Shown here piece after piece: positions 33,624 through 42,295 of a DNA stretch of 64,000 nt (its first letter is position 1; each line of letters opens with the position of its first letter). Source of the stretch: Paracoccaceae bacterium (lineage in GTDB: Bacteria > Pseudomonadota > Alphaproteobacteria > Rhodobacterales > Rhodobacteraceae); contig JAGWAS010000011.1 in NCBI GenBank assembly GCA_021296235.1, forward strand, positions 1 to 64,000, in the 5' to 3' direction. The notes under the pieces were generated by a model that saw nothing but the letters and a program-made list of their open reading frames with translations, did no database searches and was not told the DNA's origin. Position numbers and translations under genes: made by a program.

Positions 33624-35993
33624 ATGCCGACGCTGGATCAAATTCGCATAGTGGATGACATGGCGAGGCCGCGTGTCATGGAGCTCTGGTGGGCTTTGCG
33701 GCCTTTGACTTCCGTTGTCCGTTTCATGAATACGGGTGCACATCCCGACGACGAAATTACCTCAATGCTTGCGGCCCTTCGCATCCGCGAGGGCTTCAGT
33801 CTTTCCATTGCCTGTTCCACGAGGGGCGAGTGCGGACAGAACGATATTGGGACCGAACTGGCAAGTGATCTTGGCGCACTCAGAACCGCTGAGATGGAGC
33901 GAGCTTGCGAAAGTCTCGGCATGCGCATTTTTTGGCTTTCCGAAACTCCCGACGACTCAATAATCGACTTTGGGTTTTCCAAGAGCGGTTCCGAAACACT
34001 GTCGAGATGGGGGCGCGATCGCACATTGTCCCGATTGGTCGAGATTGTCAGGAAAGAACGTCCGGACATTGTCTGCCCGACATTCCTTGATGTCCCCGGT
34101 CAGCATGGACACCATCGGGCAATGACACAGGCTGCTCTTCAGGTAATGACCCTGGCGGCAGATTCCGGATTTCCAAGCAACAATCCGCCTTGGCAACCGA
34201 GCAAGTTCTATCTGCCGGCATGGTCCGGTGCGGGCAGGGCCTATGACGATGACGAGCCGCCTCCACCCGCCACGCTAGTGTTCGCCGGCGGAAGCGGCGA
34301 TCCGGTCAGTGGATGGAGTTGGGAACGAATTGGACAGCAATCGCGAGCTTTTCACCGCAGCCAAGGCATGGGTCGCTGGGTTCCGGCGGGTGAGAATCGA
34401 GACTGGCCGCTCCATCTCGTAGAAAGCCATGTTTGTGGACCGGACAAATCACTGACTTCAGGCCTTCCGGTTACAGTTGCCGATTTGGGGAATCTTGCGG
34501 GAGCGGAACCGATCGCGGAAGAACTGCACTCGGCCGGAGCGGCGATTGATGCAGCTGTTGCTGCATACCCGGATTTTGCAGCTGTTGCGCGTTCCGCCAT
34601 TCAATCAATCGGCCACATTCGCAACGCGCGCGGGTCGTGCCCACATGAAGCAAAAGACAGGATCCTTCACCGTCTGGATGAAAAGGAAGTGCAACTCAGC
34701 CATGTCATCCGCGTTGCATTGGGTGTCGAGGTTCGCGGCAGAACATCCCGTACATGGCTTCATCCGGGAGAGAGTTCCAAGGTCGAAGTGGAGGTTTGCA
34801 GGGGAGACGCCGAATGCGTCGACGTGAACATTGACGTTCCTGCAGGCTGCAGAGTTGAAGAGGATGTCCTGCATCTCGATCGGGAAATTGCGGCAACCGA
34901 TCCCTATCGGTCACAGTACGATCCCGCAGCTCCCGCAACCCCTGCGCTCGCTGTCAGAATAGGGGACCGCGGGACCGATGTTTCCTGCCGGCTTCCACTT
35001 GACAATGCACCGGTTTTCCTGCCCGCCCGTTGCGCGACACTTGATCCTGAAGCGGTCGTGCTGAATCTCGCCGGGCAACGGCGTGACATCGAAGTCGCCC
35101 TGTCGGAATGGCATCCGGCTGCAGCATCCCCCGACATTGAAATCCCTGACGGTTGGAGCGCAAATCGAACCGATCGCGGATTTTCGATTGTGTTGCCGGA
35201 CAAAATCAATTGCGGCCTCTACACCTTTCCGCTGCGTTTGGACGGCAAACCGGCGGTCTCGGTACGGCGAATTGCCCATCCTCACATTGCGCCGACAATT
35301 GGCTACCGTTCCGCGGAAGTGAGACTGCTTGTCTTGGATGCAAGGGTGCCCGATGTTCGTGTGGGCTATATCGGTGGCGGCAATGACAGGGTCGGTTATT
35401 GGCTGGACGCACTTGGTGCCGACGCAAGTGACGTTACAGATGCGGAATTGAAGAGTGATTTTTCGCTTGAAGCATACGATACGCTTGTCGCCGGAATTTT
35501 CACGATGCGTTTCCGCCATGGACTTCTCGAAGCAATCCCGCGCCTTCACAGATGGATCAAGGCAGGCGGAACGCTTGTTACGCTTTACCACCGGCCCTGG
35601 GACAGTTGGGATCCCGATACCGTGCCGCCGAAGAGGCTGGAAATTGGACAGCCCTCATTGCGCTGGCGCGTAACTGACCCGACAGCTGAGGTTCGCCACC
35701 TAGAGATGAATCACCCGATCTTGAACACTCCCAACGTGATTGGGCCCGAAGATTGGGACGGTTGGCACAAGGAGCGGGGCCTCTATTTTGCAAAATCCTG
35801 GGACAGGGACTATCGTCCTTTGGTCGAAATGGCAGATCCGGGCGAAGAGCCTCATCAAGGAGCGATATTGTCGGCAGACATCGGACGGGGGCGACATGTT
35901 CACGTTTCGCTCATTCTGCATCATCAGATGGAAAACCTGGTTCCGGGCGCATTTCGTCTCATGGCCAACATGATCTCACGACGGGAATGGTAA
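33624..35993 (+). CDS. PIG-L family deacetylase with C-terminal extension
   Basis: 789-residue protein. Residues about 30-230 form a PIG-L (LmbE-like) domain with the zinc motif HPDDE at 40-44 and the second zinc site in GQHGHHRAMTQAA. These enzymes remove acetyl groups from GlcNAc-type sugars. The middle part is beta-rich. The C-terminal 200 residues (VGYIGGGNDRVGYWLDALG, then YDTLVAGIFTMRF, then LHRWIKAGGTLVTLYHR) look like a ThuA/glutamine-amidotransferase-like Rossmann domain. No signal peptide is seen from the ATG at 33624. It is divergent from the sugar ABC operon and may trim the compound that operon imports. Confidence 0.88.
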   Translation: MPTLDQIRIVDDMARPRVMELWWALRPLTSVVRFMNTGAHPDDEITSMLAALRIREGFSLSIACSTRGECGQNDIGTELASDLGALRTAEMERACESLGMRIFWLSETPDDSIIDFGFSKSGSETLSRWGRDRTLSRLVEIVRKERPDIVCPTFLDVPGQHGHHRAMTQAALQVMTLAADSGFPSNNPPWQPSKFYLPAWSGAGRAYDDDEPPPPATLVFAGGSGDPVSGWSWERIGQQSRAFHRSQGMGRWVPAGENRDWPLHLVESHVCGPDKSLTSGLPVTVADLGNLAGAEPIAEELHSAGAAIDAAVAAYPDFAAVARSAIQSIGHIRNARGSCPHEAKDRILHRLDEKEVQLSHVIRVALGVEVRGRTSRTWLHPGESSKVEVEVCRGDAECVDVNIDVPAGCRVEEDVLHLDREIAATDPYRSQYDPAAPATPALAVRIGDRGTDVSCRLPLDNAPVFLPARCATLDPEAVVLNLAGQRRDIEVALSEWHPAAASPDIEIPDGWSANRTDRGFSIVLPDKINCGLYTFPLRLDGKPAVSVRRIAHPHIAPTIGYRSAEVRLLVLDARVPDVRVGYIGGGNDRVGYWLDALGADASDVTDAELKSDFSLEAYDTLVAGIFTMRFRHGLLEAIPRLHRWIKAGGTLVTLYHRPWDSWDPDTVPPKRLEIGQPSLRWRVTDPTAEVRHLEMNHPILNTPNVIGPEDWDGWHKERGLYFAKSWDRDYRPLVEMADPGEEPHQGAILSADIGRGRHVHVSLILHHQMENLVPGAFRLMANMISRREW

Positions 35994-36351
35994 CGTCCGG
36001 TTGCGATTCTGCAGGTGATTGATTCCCGACAGCATTTCATTCGCAGGCGTTACCCTCGACCTGCTATGGCCGTTCGGTCAGCCACACCGGCGGGTTTCCC
36101 CACGTTCCCTGTGTGCGTCTTTTTTGTTTGATCAGGTACAATCTGGTACAGCTCTTCTTTCCCAAGCAGGTATTTTCAGGTAGCAGCGCCATCCAGTCAA
36201 ACTTAATCAGGAAGCTGTTGGTGCGGTCCGGATGCTTGCGATGTCCCGCCGGTTCGACTGGCTGACTGCACGCCGCCAACAGCCTGAAACAGAAGAGGGT
36301 GGCCCGCGCGATCATGTCACGGATTCTCGGACCAGATTGACAATTCAGGGC
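35994..36351. other. 358-base gap after the PIG-L gene
   Basis: An 83-codon open frame on the minus strand (36064-36315) has a Cys/Lys/Trp-rich, unfamiliar sequence and no clear ribosome site, so it is not called. No other signal was seen. Confidence 0.35.
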
Positions 36352-36633
36352 TCACCAGCGGCCGGTTTGGCGCCGCCTCTGTTTTCTTGTTGCCCGGAAA
36401 ACCGTCTTTGCCGTCCGGCCATCATCCGTTGTTGAAACAAAGGCGTCCTGCAGCTTGTATAGACGATCCAAGCGCTTCTTGGCCTGGCGCTCGAATTCCA
36501 TGATATCGTTCCTGGTCAACAGGAATCCCCCGTCAGTGGTCGTGCCGTATTCGGCAATGAGGTCGAGATCTGTCTCCCTGAATCCCCTGTGCCCGCATCG
36601 GTTGATGGCATGGATGGTGCAGTTGATTTTCAT
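36352..36633 (-). CDS. Small basic protein, possible toxin
   Basis: 93-residue protein. It starts KINCTIHAINRCGHRGFRETDLDL and ends with a very basic tail (RATRKQRRRQTGRW). The central YGTTTDGGFLLTRNDIMEFER and TTDDGRTAKTVFR resemble the build of small DUF4258/RelE-fold-like toxins: a His/Arg-rich helix and a beta sheet near the end. It follows the XRE gene by 27 bases on the same strand. Regulator first, toxin second is a known toxin-antitoxin order, but the 314-residue regulator is large for an antitoxin. The function is therefore not proven. Confidence 0.6.
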   Translation of the reverse strand: MKINCTIHAINRCGHRGFRETDLDLIAEYGTTTDGGFLLTRNDIMEFERQAKKRLDRLYKLQDAFVSTTDDGRTAKTVFRATRKQRRRQTGRW

Positions 36634-36660
36634 TTTCAGGACTCCTTCATTATGGGATTG

Positions 36661-37605
36661 TCAGAACGAGGCGTAGATTTCGTCAGCCCTGGCCTGAATC
36701 TCATCGCGCTCGTCTTGCGGTATCTTGTTCCCGAGCCATTCAATCCGTTTGTCTGATGCATCATCATCCAGCAGGTCTTCGGGGATGTCGGAGATCTTGA
36801 CGTGACCGCGCTTCAGGGCCATCCCGGCCCAGAAGTCGCCGCCGGTCAGCCGGTCCAGCTCTTCCGGATTGATGCTGTAACTTAATGACGACCAGGCACC
36901 GAATTGAGCAGATGTTCCCCACAGGTCGATTTCGTCAGTCATATGTTCCTGCAGAACATTGATGCGTTCGGTGCCGAATTGCCTGGCGAGATGCCTCAGA
37001 TATTCCGTGAAGGGGTCGGTAGGTTCAGGATCGACCCCCATATCGTCTGCAGCGCATTCCATGACTTTCTCGCCGAAGACATCGCGCTGCTCTAAGGATT
37101 CCCACTCGGCACCCACTCCTTCTTTCGCGCTGCCACCGCCAACCACGAACAGCCGGTGCCCGTAGTCGGCACCCATAAGTGTGTCAGCGGCTTCTTCCGC
37201 CACTTCGAGTTTCTGTCTTCGCCAGGCAAGGCTTCCCTCGGCCAGAATGGCCGCAAGAAGAGGAGCCAATACAACTTGGGTTCGCGGGGGGATCCCGTAA
37301 TGTTTCTCGACCATCTGGAACGCTAGCTCAGTATTGTCGTGGATGGGGGCCTTGAGCGTACGAAATCCAGAAAGCCGCTTTTCTCTTTCATCAAGACCAG
37401 ACTGCCCGGACAATTCCTCGGGTTTAGCGTCGAGCGCCTCCGCAAGCCTCCTGACCGTGTTGGTGTTTGCAGACGACTTGCCGGCCTCTATGCGGGCAAT
37501 GGTTTTCTTGCTGACGCCTGACACATCGGCCAGGCCCTGCTGTGAAAGACCAGCGCGGTTGCGATTCTGTTTCAGTGTTTCTGGATTGATGCGTTCTCTG
37601 GTCAT
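36661..37605 (-). CDS. XRE family transcriptional regulator with long C-terminal domain
   Basis: 314-residue protein. Residues 10-65 are an XRE/Cro-type helix-turn-helix (LKQNRNRAGLSQQGLADVSGVSKKTIARIEAG, quoted in two parts in the record as LKQNRNRAGLSQQ and GVSKKTIARIEAG). The remaining 240 residues, mostly helical and acidic, do not match a domain I know (PIHDNTELAFQMVEKHYGI, then LWGTSAQFGAW). The ATG at 37605 has GAGGGCA upstream. Its promoter is flanked by inverted repeats, so it probably represses itself and the small downstream gene. Confidence 0.82.
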   Translation of the reverse strand: MTRERINPETLKQNRNRAGLSQQGLADVSGVSKKTIARIEAGKSSANTNTVRRLAEALDAKPEELSGQSGLDEREKRLSGFRTLKAPIHDNTELAFQMVEKHYGIPPRTQVVLAPLLAAILAEGSLAWRRQKLEVAEEAADTLMGADYGHRLFVVGGGSAKEGVGAEWESLEQRDVFGEKVMECAADDMGVDPEPTDPFTEYLRHLARQFGTERINVLQEHMTDEIDLWGTSAQFGAWSSLSYSINPEELDRLTGGDFWAGMALKRGHVKISDIPEDLLDDDASDKRIEWLGNKIPQDERDEIQARADEIYASF

Positions 37606-37628
37606 TGTTTTGCCCTCGGTGATTATCA

Positions 37629-37667
37629 TGACACTATATAATGAAGTCACTCATGCTTCAAGTGTCA
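37629..37667 (-). promoter_or_regulatory. Promoter and operator of the XRE operon
   Basis: On the minus strand a -35 TTGAAG (37661-37656) and a -10 TATAGT (37638-37633) are 17 bases apart, a good sigma-70 spacing. Inverted repeats AGTGTCA (37661-37667) and TGACACT (37629-37635) overlap both elements, so a bound dimer would block RNA polymerase. Self-repression by the XRE protein is the simple reading. Confidence 0.6.
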
Positions 37668-38060
37668 TATAGAGGTCAATATTTGATGTTTTTATATAGA
37701 AATTTGCCCGGGAATGCCATTAATGGGGTCATTACAGCGTGGCCACCGGGGCGGAGGACGAACGCAACGGGGTTGTCAAGGAATCCGGAGATAGTTTTCT
37801 GTCCACGGGTTCTCGAACCCGGTCGTTCAGGTCATCCCGATGTCGAAGCAGATCCGTGTCAGTTGCAAGGAGCTTCGTTCACGCGCAGGCAGTCGACAAG
37901 AACCCCGTTTTTTGGCCCGTAGAGCAGGGGGAACGGTTTTGCAGCCCAAAGGTCATCCAGGCGGCGTTTCGCCCACCAGAAGGGCACTGTGTAGGCGGGT
38001 TTTGCAGGCAGCGGCAAGTTCAGCCGGGTTTAATGGAATCCCAGTAATGGGAAAGGTGAC
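37668..38060. other. 393-base gap upstream of the XRE gene
   Basis: No gene is recognised on either strand. A GGGTTCTCGAACCC palindrome at 37807-37820 looks like a tRNA T arm but has no tRNA around it. Confidence 0.35.
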
Positions 38061-38780
38061 CTATCGCAGCCGCTCCAAGGTGGCATCGTCAAGCTGTCCA
38101 TGGGGTGTCAGTCCATGCTCGGCCTGGAAAACGCGCAGTGCCGCCCGGGTGAGCGGGCCCATGCGCCCGTCGATAGGGCCCGGATTGTATCCGAGATTCG
38201 CAAGCGCGCGTTGGACCGCGGCAACGCGTGCGGCATCTGTCCCATTGGACCAACTGGCACACCGCAGTTGGGAGGCATCCGGAAGCAGTGCCAGGATCTG
38301 TCCATTCACCAATTCCTCGTCCTTGGTATTCCCTGCACGCACGACGGCGGGTCGCGAGAGGAATGGTGAGTCGATGATCTGGCGGACTCCGGGAATGGGT
38401 TCTTTTTTGAGCGCACGCTGCCACGTTGCTTCGGTGTCGAGTTTCGAGTGATCGTCCGGGTGCACACGTATAGCTTTCAGCCTCCACCAGCCGACGGAGC
38501 GCGAGAGCAACCACATTTCGGTGCTGATGCTACCTTCGGGATGGGGGCGGTTGAGTGTCTTCACCTCAAGATGTCCGCTGTAAGGATCACCAAACCAAGG
38601 ACCAGTGTATCCTCCTGTGGGCATGAGTTCGAGGATCGGGTTGTCCTGCTGCGGCAAGCCGCAAGTCACGGTCCACACGCGCTCGCGCGCCTGTACTGGT
38701 GCGTTCGTTGCAATCACAAGCATAAGGAGCGCAAGTGCCACTGCGCAGGACGACTGCGGTACGGGGAATGTCAGTGTCAT
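38061..38780 (-). CDS. Secreted peptidoglycan-binding domain protein
   Basis: 240 residues. A Sec signal (QSSCAVALALLMLVIATNAPVQA) is followed by an unfamiliar middle part with a Trp-rich segment (SVGWWRLKAIRVHP). A C-terminal peptidoglycan-binding_1 repeat reads VAAVQRALANLGYNPGPIDGR, then LTRAALRVFQAEHGLTPHG. These repeats bind cell wall and usually anchor another activity; none is visible here. The ATG at 38780 follows AGGTCAGGTA and was chosen because the signal peptide starts there; the frame is open further upstream without a recognisable sequence. Confidence 0.8.
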   Translation of the reverse strand: MTLTFPVPQSSCAVALALLMLVIATNAPVQARERVWTVTCGLPQQDNPILELMPTGGYTGPWFGDPYSGHLEVKTLNRPHPEGSISTEMWLLSRSVGWWRLKAIRVHPDDHSKLDTEATWQRALKKEPIPGVRQIIDSPFLSRPAVVRAGNTKDEELVNGQILALLPDASQLRCASWSNGTDAARVAAVQRALANLGYNPGPIDGRMGPLTRAALRVFQAEHGLTPHGQLDDATLERLR

Positions 38781-39203
38781 TACCTGACCTTGCATGCTGC
38801 GAGAGGCAACTGAACCTTTTGCCTGCGCTCGATGCAATCTTGAAGTGCTTTTCGATTTATCGATCCAGAAGTTGCTAATCCCTTCCATGGCTGCCTTCTC
38901 CGTTTGCTGTCGCGGGCCAATTGCACCACTGTCGTGGAAATGGGTTGTGACCGTAGCGAGCGTTCCAGCGTTTGGCCATCCTTTCAGATCCTCCTGGTCC
39001 ATGCCTGACGAATTCTGCCTCTTTGCCCCGCACCGGTCGGCGTTACGCTTGCCGGTGTCGAGGATAGGGAAAATCTGTCTTTAACAGATTTTGCAGAATG
39101 TCCTTTGGAATAATCCAGAGCGAAACGATCAATCGGAGGTGCGCTGGTCTTCTCCGGCAAGTTGGTGCGCATATGACATGGCCGAGTGCATCACGGCTTC
39201 CGC
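38781..39203. other. 423-base gap between two accessory genes
   Basis: Nothing with coding character is seen. The left end of the IS1182 remnant lies at its right border. Confidence 0.35.
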
Positions 39204-39880
39204 CTAAACCAGGAAATCTACCGTGTTGCTCGGCAGGTCAATCCGGGCAAGACGCCCTTCCCGGCGGCAAAGCTCCTCGGGTATGTCAAACTCACAATCC
39301 TGCCCGTCCGCAGTCTCGGCAAGCTCCAACAGACGTGAAACCTCCGCCTGCAACCGGACCTCAACACGCTCCATATGCGCCCAGCTCATCGCCCGATGAC
39401 GACTGGCATTCGCCTTCACCTTGGTGCCGTCAAGGATCACATGGCCAAGCTTCAGAACCCCCATGGTCCGGGCAATCGCCAAAACCTGCAAAAACAAATC
39501 CTGCAGGGCAGAAAGATGACGCCTGCGAAAACGGGCAATCGTGTCATGGTCAGGATGAAGATTGCCGGTGATGAAACGAACCGCAACGGAATCATGCGTC
39601 GCCGCCTCAAGCTTCCGGCTCGAATGCACGCCCGTCGCATAACCATGGAACAACAACGCCACCATCATCGATGGACATTAGGCCGGCTTGCCCCCATGCC
39701 TGTAGGTGCCAATGATCCCGTCCAAATCCAGGGTGTCCACAATCTCAACGACAAAACGGGCAAGATGGTACTGTGGAAGCCAATCCTGAACCGAAGGCGG
39801 CAGGAGCCATGCCTCGTTGCGTTCGGCCCTTTGAAATTTGATCGACACAACATCACCCTCCAGAGGCGTTTGATCACAGC
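39204..39880 (-). pseudogene. IS1182-family transposase remnant
   Basis: The minus strand reads LLPPSVQDWLPQYHLARFVV, EIVDTLDLDGIIGTYRHGGKPA, then a TAA (39678-39680). The same frame then goes on with PSMMVALLFHGYATGVHSSRK, LHPDHDTIARFRRRHL and HVILDGTKVKANASRH, the N-terminal half of an IS1182-type transposase. After ERVEVRLQAEVSRLLELAE the sequence leaves the family near RLARIDLP and stops at 39204. About 190 of the expected 450-500 residues are left, the catalytic C-terminal part is gone and no start codon is preserved, so it is dead. Long runs quoted here are split. Confidence 0.85.
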
Positions 39881-40159
39881 CAACGCCTCCATATCTTGTG
39901 TGAAATGCAAGAAAATCACCGCAAATGGATGATCAAATCCGACAGATTCCTAGAGGATCACCATCCTTCAGCTTCGGATCCAAGGCAGGTAGAGTCGGGT
40001 GGAGGTGTGCTTCGCATTAGGATTGAAGAAGTCTTGCTGCGGAGAAATTCCTTGGCTGCCAAATCTCCGGGAGACAGGCCCCGGGGAGGGTCTGCATCAC
40101 TTCGCCGAAACCACTTTCCATGCCACCTCAACCTCCCGCCTCGATCAACTCAGGATTTG

Positions 40160-41086
40160 TCAGCTTGGTTGAGTCTTGAAATTTGAGCTTTGTGGCCAGG
40201 CTGGATCCGGAATGTAGCCATCAATCTTGTTGTCGTCGCAGGAACCACCAACGTTGCGCGCATCCCGGTAGTAGCCGAGCGCAATTATGAGGGATTGAGC
40301 CAACACAACTGGAGCCGCCAGAGGCCGGAAACGGTGCACTTCGGTGTCCCGCACGACAAAACAAACACTGGATCTGGGGGCAAGCGGACTGGCCAGAGAA
40401 TCTGTGATCGCCAGCACCGGTACCTTGCGGATATGGGCGTCACCAACAACATCCACCACCGGTTGGGAATACTCGGCAAAACTGACGCCAATCAACAGGT
40501 CGTCCTTGCCCAACATTGCGGCCTGCTGAGGCAACATTCCACCGACCGAGTCCAATAGATGACATCGATACTCAAGCCGGGTGAGTCCGTACGCCAGATA
40601 TGCTGCGACCGGAAACGCCCTGCGCTGTCCAATGACATAAACCGCGTTTGCACTGTCCATCATACGGACCGCCCTTCGCAACGCATCATCGTCGATGTCG
40701 TCCTTGAGCTGACTGACTGCAAGGGCTGAGGCGTCGGCATACTCCTTCAGGATCGCGGACGGATCATCTTTGGCTGCCTCTTCCAGTTTGTTGCGATGCC
40801 GGTATATCTCATCCCGGTATGACGGCGCACCTTCGATCAGGCGCAGTCGGAAAACCGATTGCATTTCCGAAAAGCCCGAAAATCCGAACACCTTGGCGAA
40901 CCGGATGAGAGTGGATGGCTGGACGCCTGTTTCCTCTGCCACCTCAACCACAGTTTGAAGCGCAAGCCGATTGGGGTCGGCCAAGGCATGCCGTGCGATT
41001 CGCTTGAGGTGCGGGCTCAAGGATTCGAACCTCTGCTGAAACGCCTCGCGCAAACGGTCAAAGTCCTTGGGAGGTTCGGAGTTCAC
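40160..41086 (-). CDS. MurR/RpiR family transcriptional regulator
   Basis: About 308 residues. The N-terminal helix-turn-helix (LSPHLKRIARHAL, then TVVEVAEETGVQPSTLIRFAKVFGF) is followed by a SIS sugar-phosphate-binding domain (about 110-260: AVYVIGQRRAFPVAAYLAYGL, then LIGVSFAEYSQPVVDVV, then VLAITDSLASPLA). Such regulators sense phosphosugars or related metabolites. No ATG is in frame near the family start. A GTG at 41086 is taken; TTGs at 41095 and 41143 are alternatives. It is divergent from the dehydrogenase-liv operon, with a perfect palindrome between them. Confidence 0.88.
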   Translation of the reverse strand: MNSEPPKDFDRLREAFQQRFESLSPHLKRIARHALADPNRLALQTVVEVAEETGVQPSTLIRFAKVFGFSGFSEMQSVFRLRLIEGAPSYRDEIYRHRNKLEEAAKDDPSAILKEYADASALAVSQLKDDIDDDALRRAVRMMDSANAVYVIGQRRAFPVAAYLAYGLTRLEYRCHLLDSVGGMLPQQAAMLGKDDLLIGVSFAEYSQPVVDVVGDAHIRKVPVLAITDSLASPLAPRSSVCFVVRDTEVHRFRPLAAPVVLAQSLIIALGYYRDARNVGGSCDDNKIDGYIPDPAWPQSSNFKTQPS

Positions 41087-41185
41087 AACGTTCAAGATCC
41101 ACCCATCATGGCCACGTTTAGCCTTACACCGCAATGTTTCCAAAATTCGAGCAGGAATGCAACGACATTCACAATGTGACTATTT

Positions 41186-41201
41186 GAATGAAATTTCATT
41201 C
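41186..41201. promoter_or_regulatory. Perfect palindrome GAATGAAA-TTTCATTC, likely RpiR operator
   Basis: A 16-base perfect palindrome lies in the AT-rich space between the RpiR gene (start 41086) and the dehydrogenase gene (41297). RpiR-family sites often centre on TGAAATTTCA-like sequence. Its position about 100 bases from either start fits control of both directions. A second near-palindrome (AACGAAAATTCGAA, about 41235-41248) lies closer to the operon start. Confidence 0.6.
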
Positions 41202-41296
41202 TTGATATCCAGATATGAATTGATGTTGCAATAGAACGAAAATTCGAATACAATGCACATAATTGAACGAACATGCAGATAGGGAATCGCACTGTC

Positions 41297-42244
41297 ATGA
41301 CTGAACGGGTCGGATTTGCTGGCACTGGATTGATGGGAAGTGGCATGGCGAAGAACATCCTCGCCGCCGGATATCCACTCTCTGTCGTGGCGCACCGCGC
41401 CCGGGAACCTGTCGATGCGCTGGTTGCCAAGGGTGCCACAGAACACTCCTGTTACCGGGAACTGGCGGCAGAGTCAGATCTGGTGCTGCTCTGTGTAACC
41501 GGAACACCCGAAGTCGAGAATATCGTCTATCAGCAGGATGGGCTGCTTGAGGGAGCACATGACGGCTTGATCGTAGTTGACTGCTCAACCAGCGAACCTT
41601 CCTCGACCAAGCGGATTTCAAGCGATTTTGGCGAACGTGGCGCATCCCTTGTGGACGCACCGCTTGCCCGCACCCCGGCTGATGCCGAGGCAGGTCGGCT
41701 GAACACCATGGTTGGAGCCGCGCCGGAAGATTTCGCACGTATCCGGCCAATACTGGAGACATGCTGCGAGAACATCTTCCACATGGGGCCGGTCGGCTCC
41801 GGCCACAAGACGAAGCTTGTCTACAACTTCATTACCATGGGGTATGCGGCACTAATTTCCGAGGCGCTTTGTGCCTGTGCTGCAACCGGCGTAGATTTGA
41901 AACGCTTCTCTGACGTCGTGTCCGCAGGCGGCGCCAATAGCGGAATCTTCCAGTTGATCGTTCCGAGGGCGATTGCGCAAGGAGACTGTTCCGGACTTGC
42001 TTTCAGCCTTGCCAATGCCGAAAAAGACCTGCGTTACTTCAACCGCATGACTGATGATGTGCCGTTGGCAGGCATGCTCGGGCGTGCCGTTCAGCATGCG
42101 CTTATCCAAGGGCTCAATCTTGGCTACGCCGACGGACTCGTTGGCGATCTGGTTCGTGTCCAGGAACGACTTAACGGAATTGGGATACTCGACCACAACG
42201 CGTCATTGCCGGAACAAACCTCAGGCGATGCCGAACACGCGTGA
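41297..42244 (+). CDS. 3-hydroxyisobutyrate-dehydrogenase-like NAD(P) oxidoreductase
   Basis: 315 residues of the beta-hydroxyacid dehydrogenase family. The Rossmann loop GFAGTGLMGSGMAKNIL is at the N-terminus, DAPLARTPADAEAGRL at the substrate loop, and the catalytic Lys is in GPVGSGHKTKLVYNF. The C-terminal helical domain is complete. It oxidises or reduces a hydroxy acid with NAD(P). The ATG at 41297 begins the family N-terminus; another in-frame ATG lies at 41273. First gene of the liv-type operon and probably acts on the imported compound or its product. Confidence 0.88.
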   Translation: MTERVGFAGTGLMGSGMAKNILAAGYPLSVVAHRAREPVDALVAKGATEHSCYRELAAESDLVLLCVTGTPEVENIVYQQDGLLEGAHDGLIVVDCSTSEPSSTKRISSDFGERGASLVDAPLARTPADAEAGRLNTMVGAAPEDFARIRPILETCCENIFHMGPVGSGHKTKLVYNFITMGYAALISEALCACAATGVDLKRFSDVVSAGGANSGIFQLIVPRAIAQGDCSGLAFSLANAEKDLRYFNRMTDDVPLAGMLGRAVQHALIQGLNLGYADGLVGDLVRVQERLNGIGILDHNASLPEQTSGDAEHA

Positions 42245-42295
42245 ATCGCGTTCAACTGAACAAAGGATGCCGAAGCAAACAAGAGGAGAAACAAA

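Noticed and set aside
36064-36315. 83-codon minus-strand frame after the PIG-L gene
   Set aside because: Unfamiliar sequence with no clear ribosome site; too weak to call.
37807-37820. GGGTTCTCGAACCC resembling a tRNA T arm
   Set aside because: It is a palindrome with the wrong loop length and no acceptor, D or anticodon arm around it.
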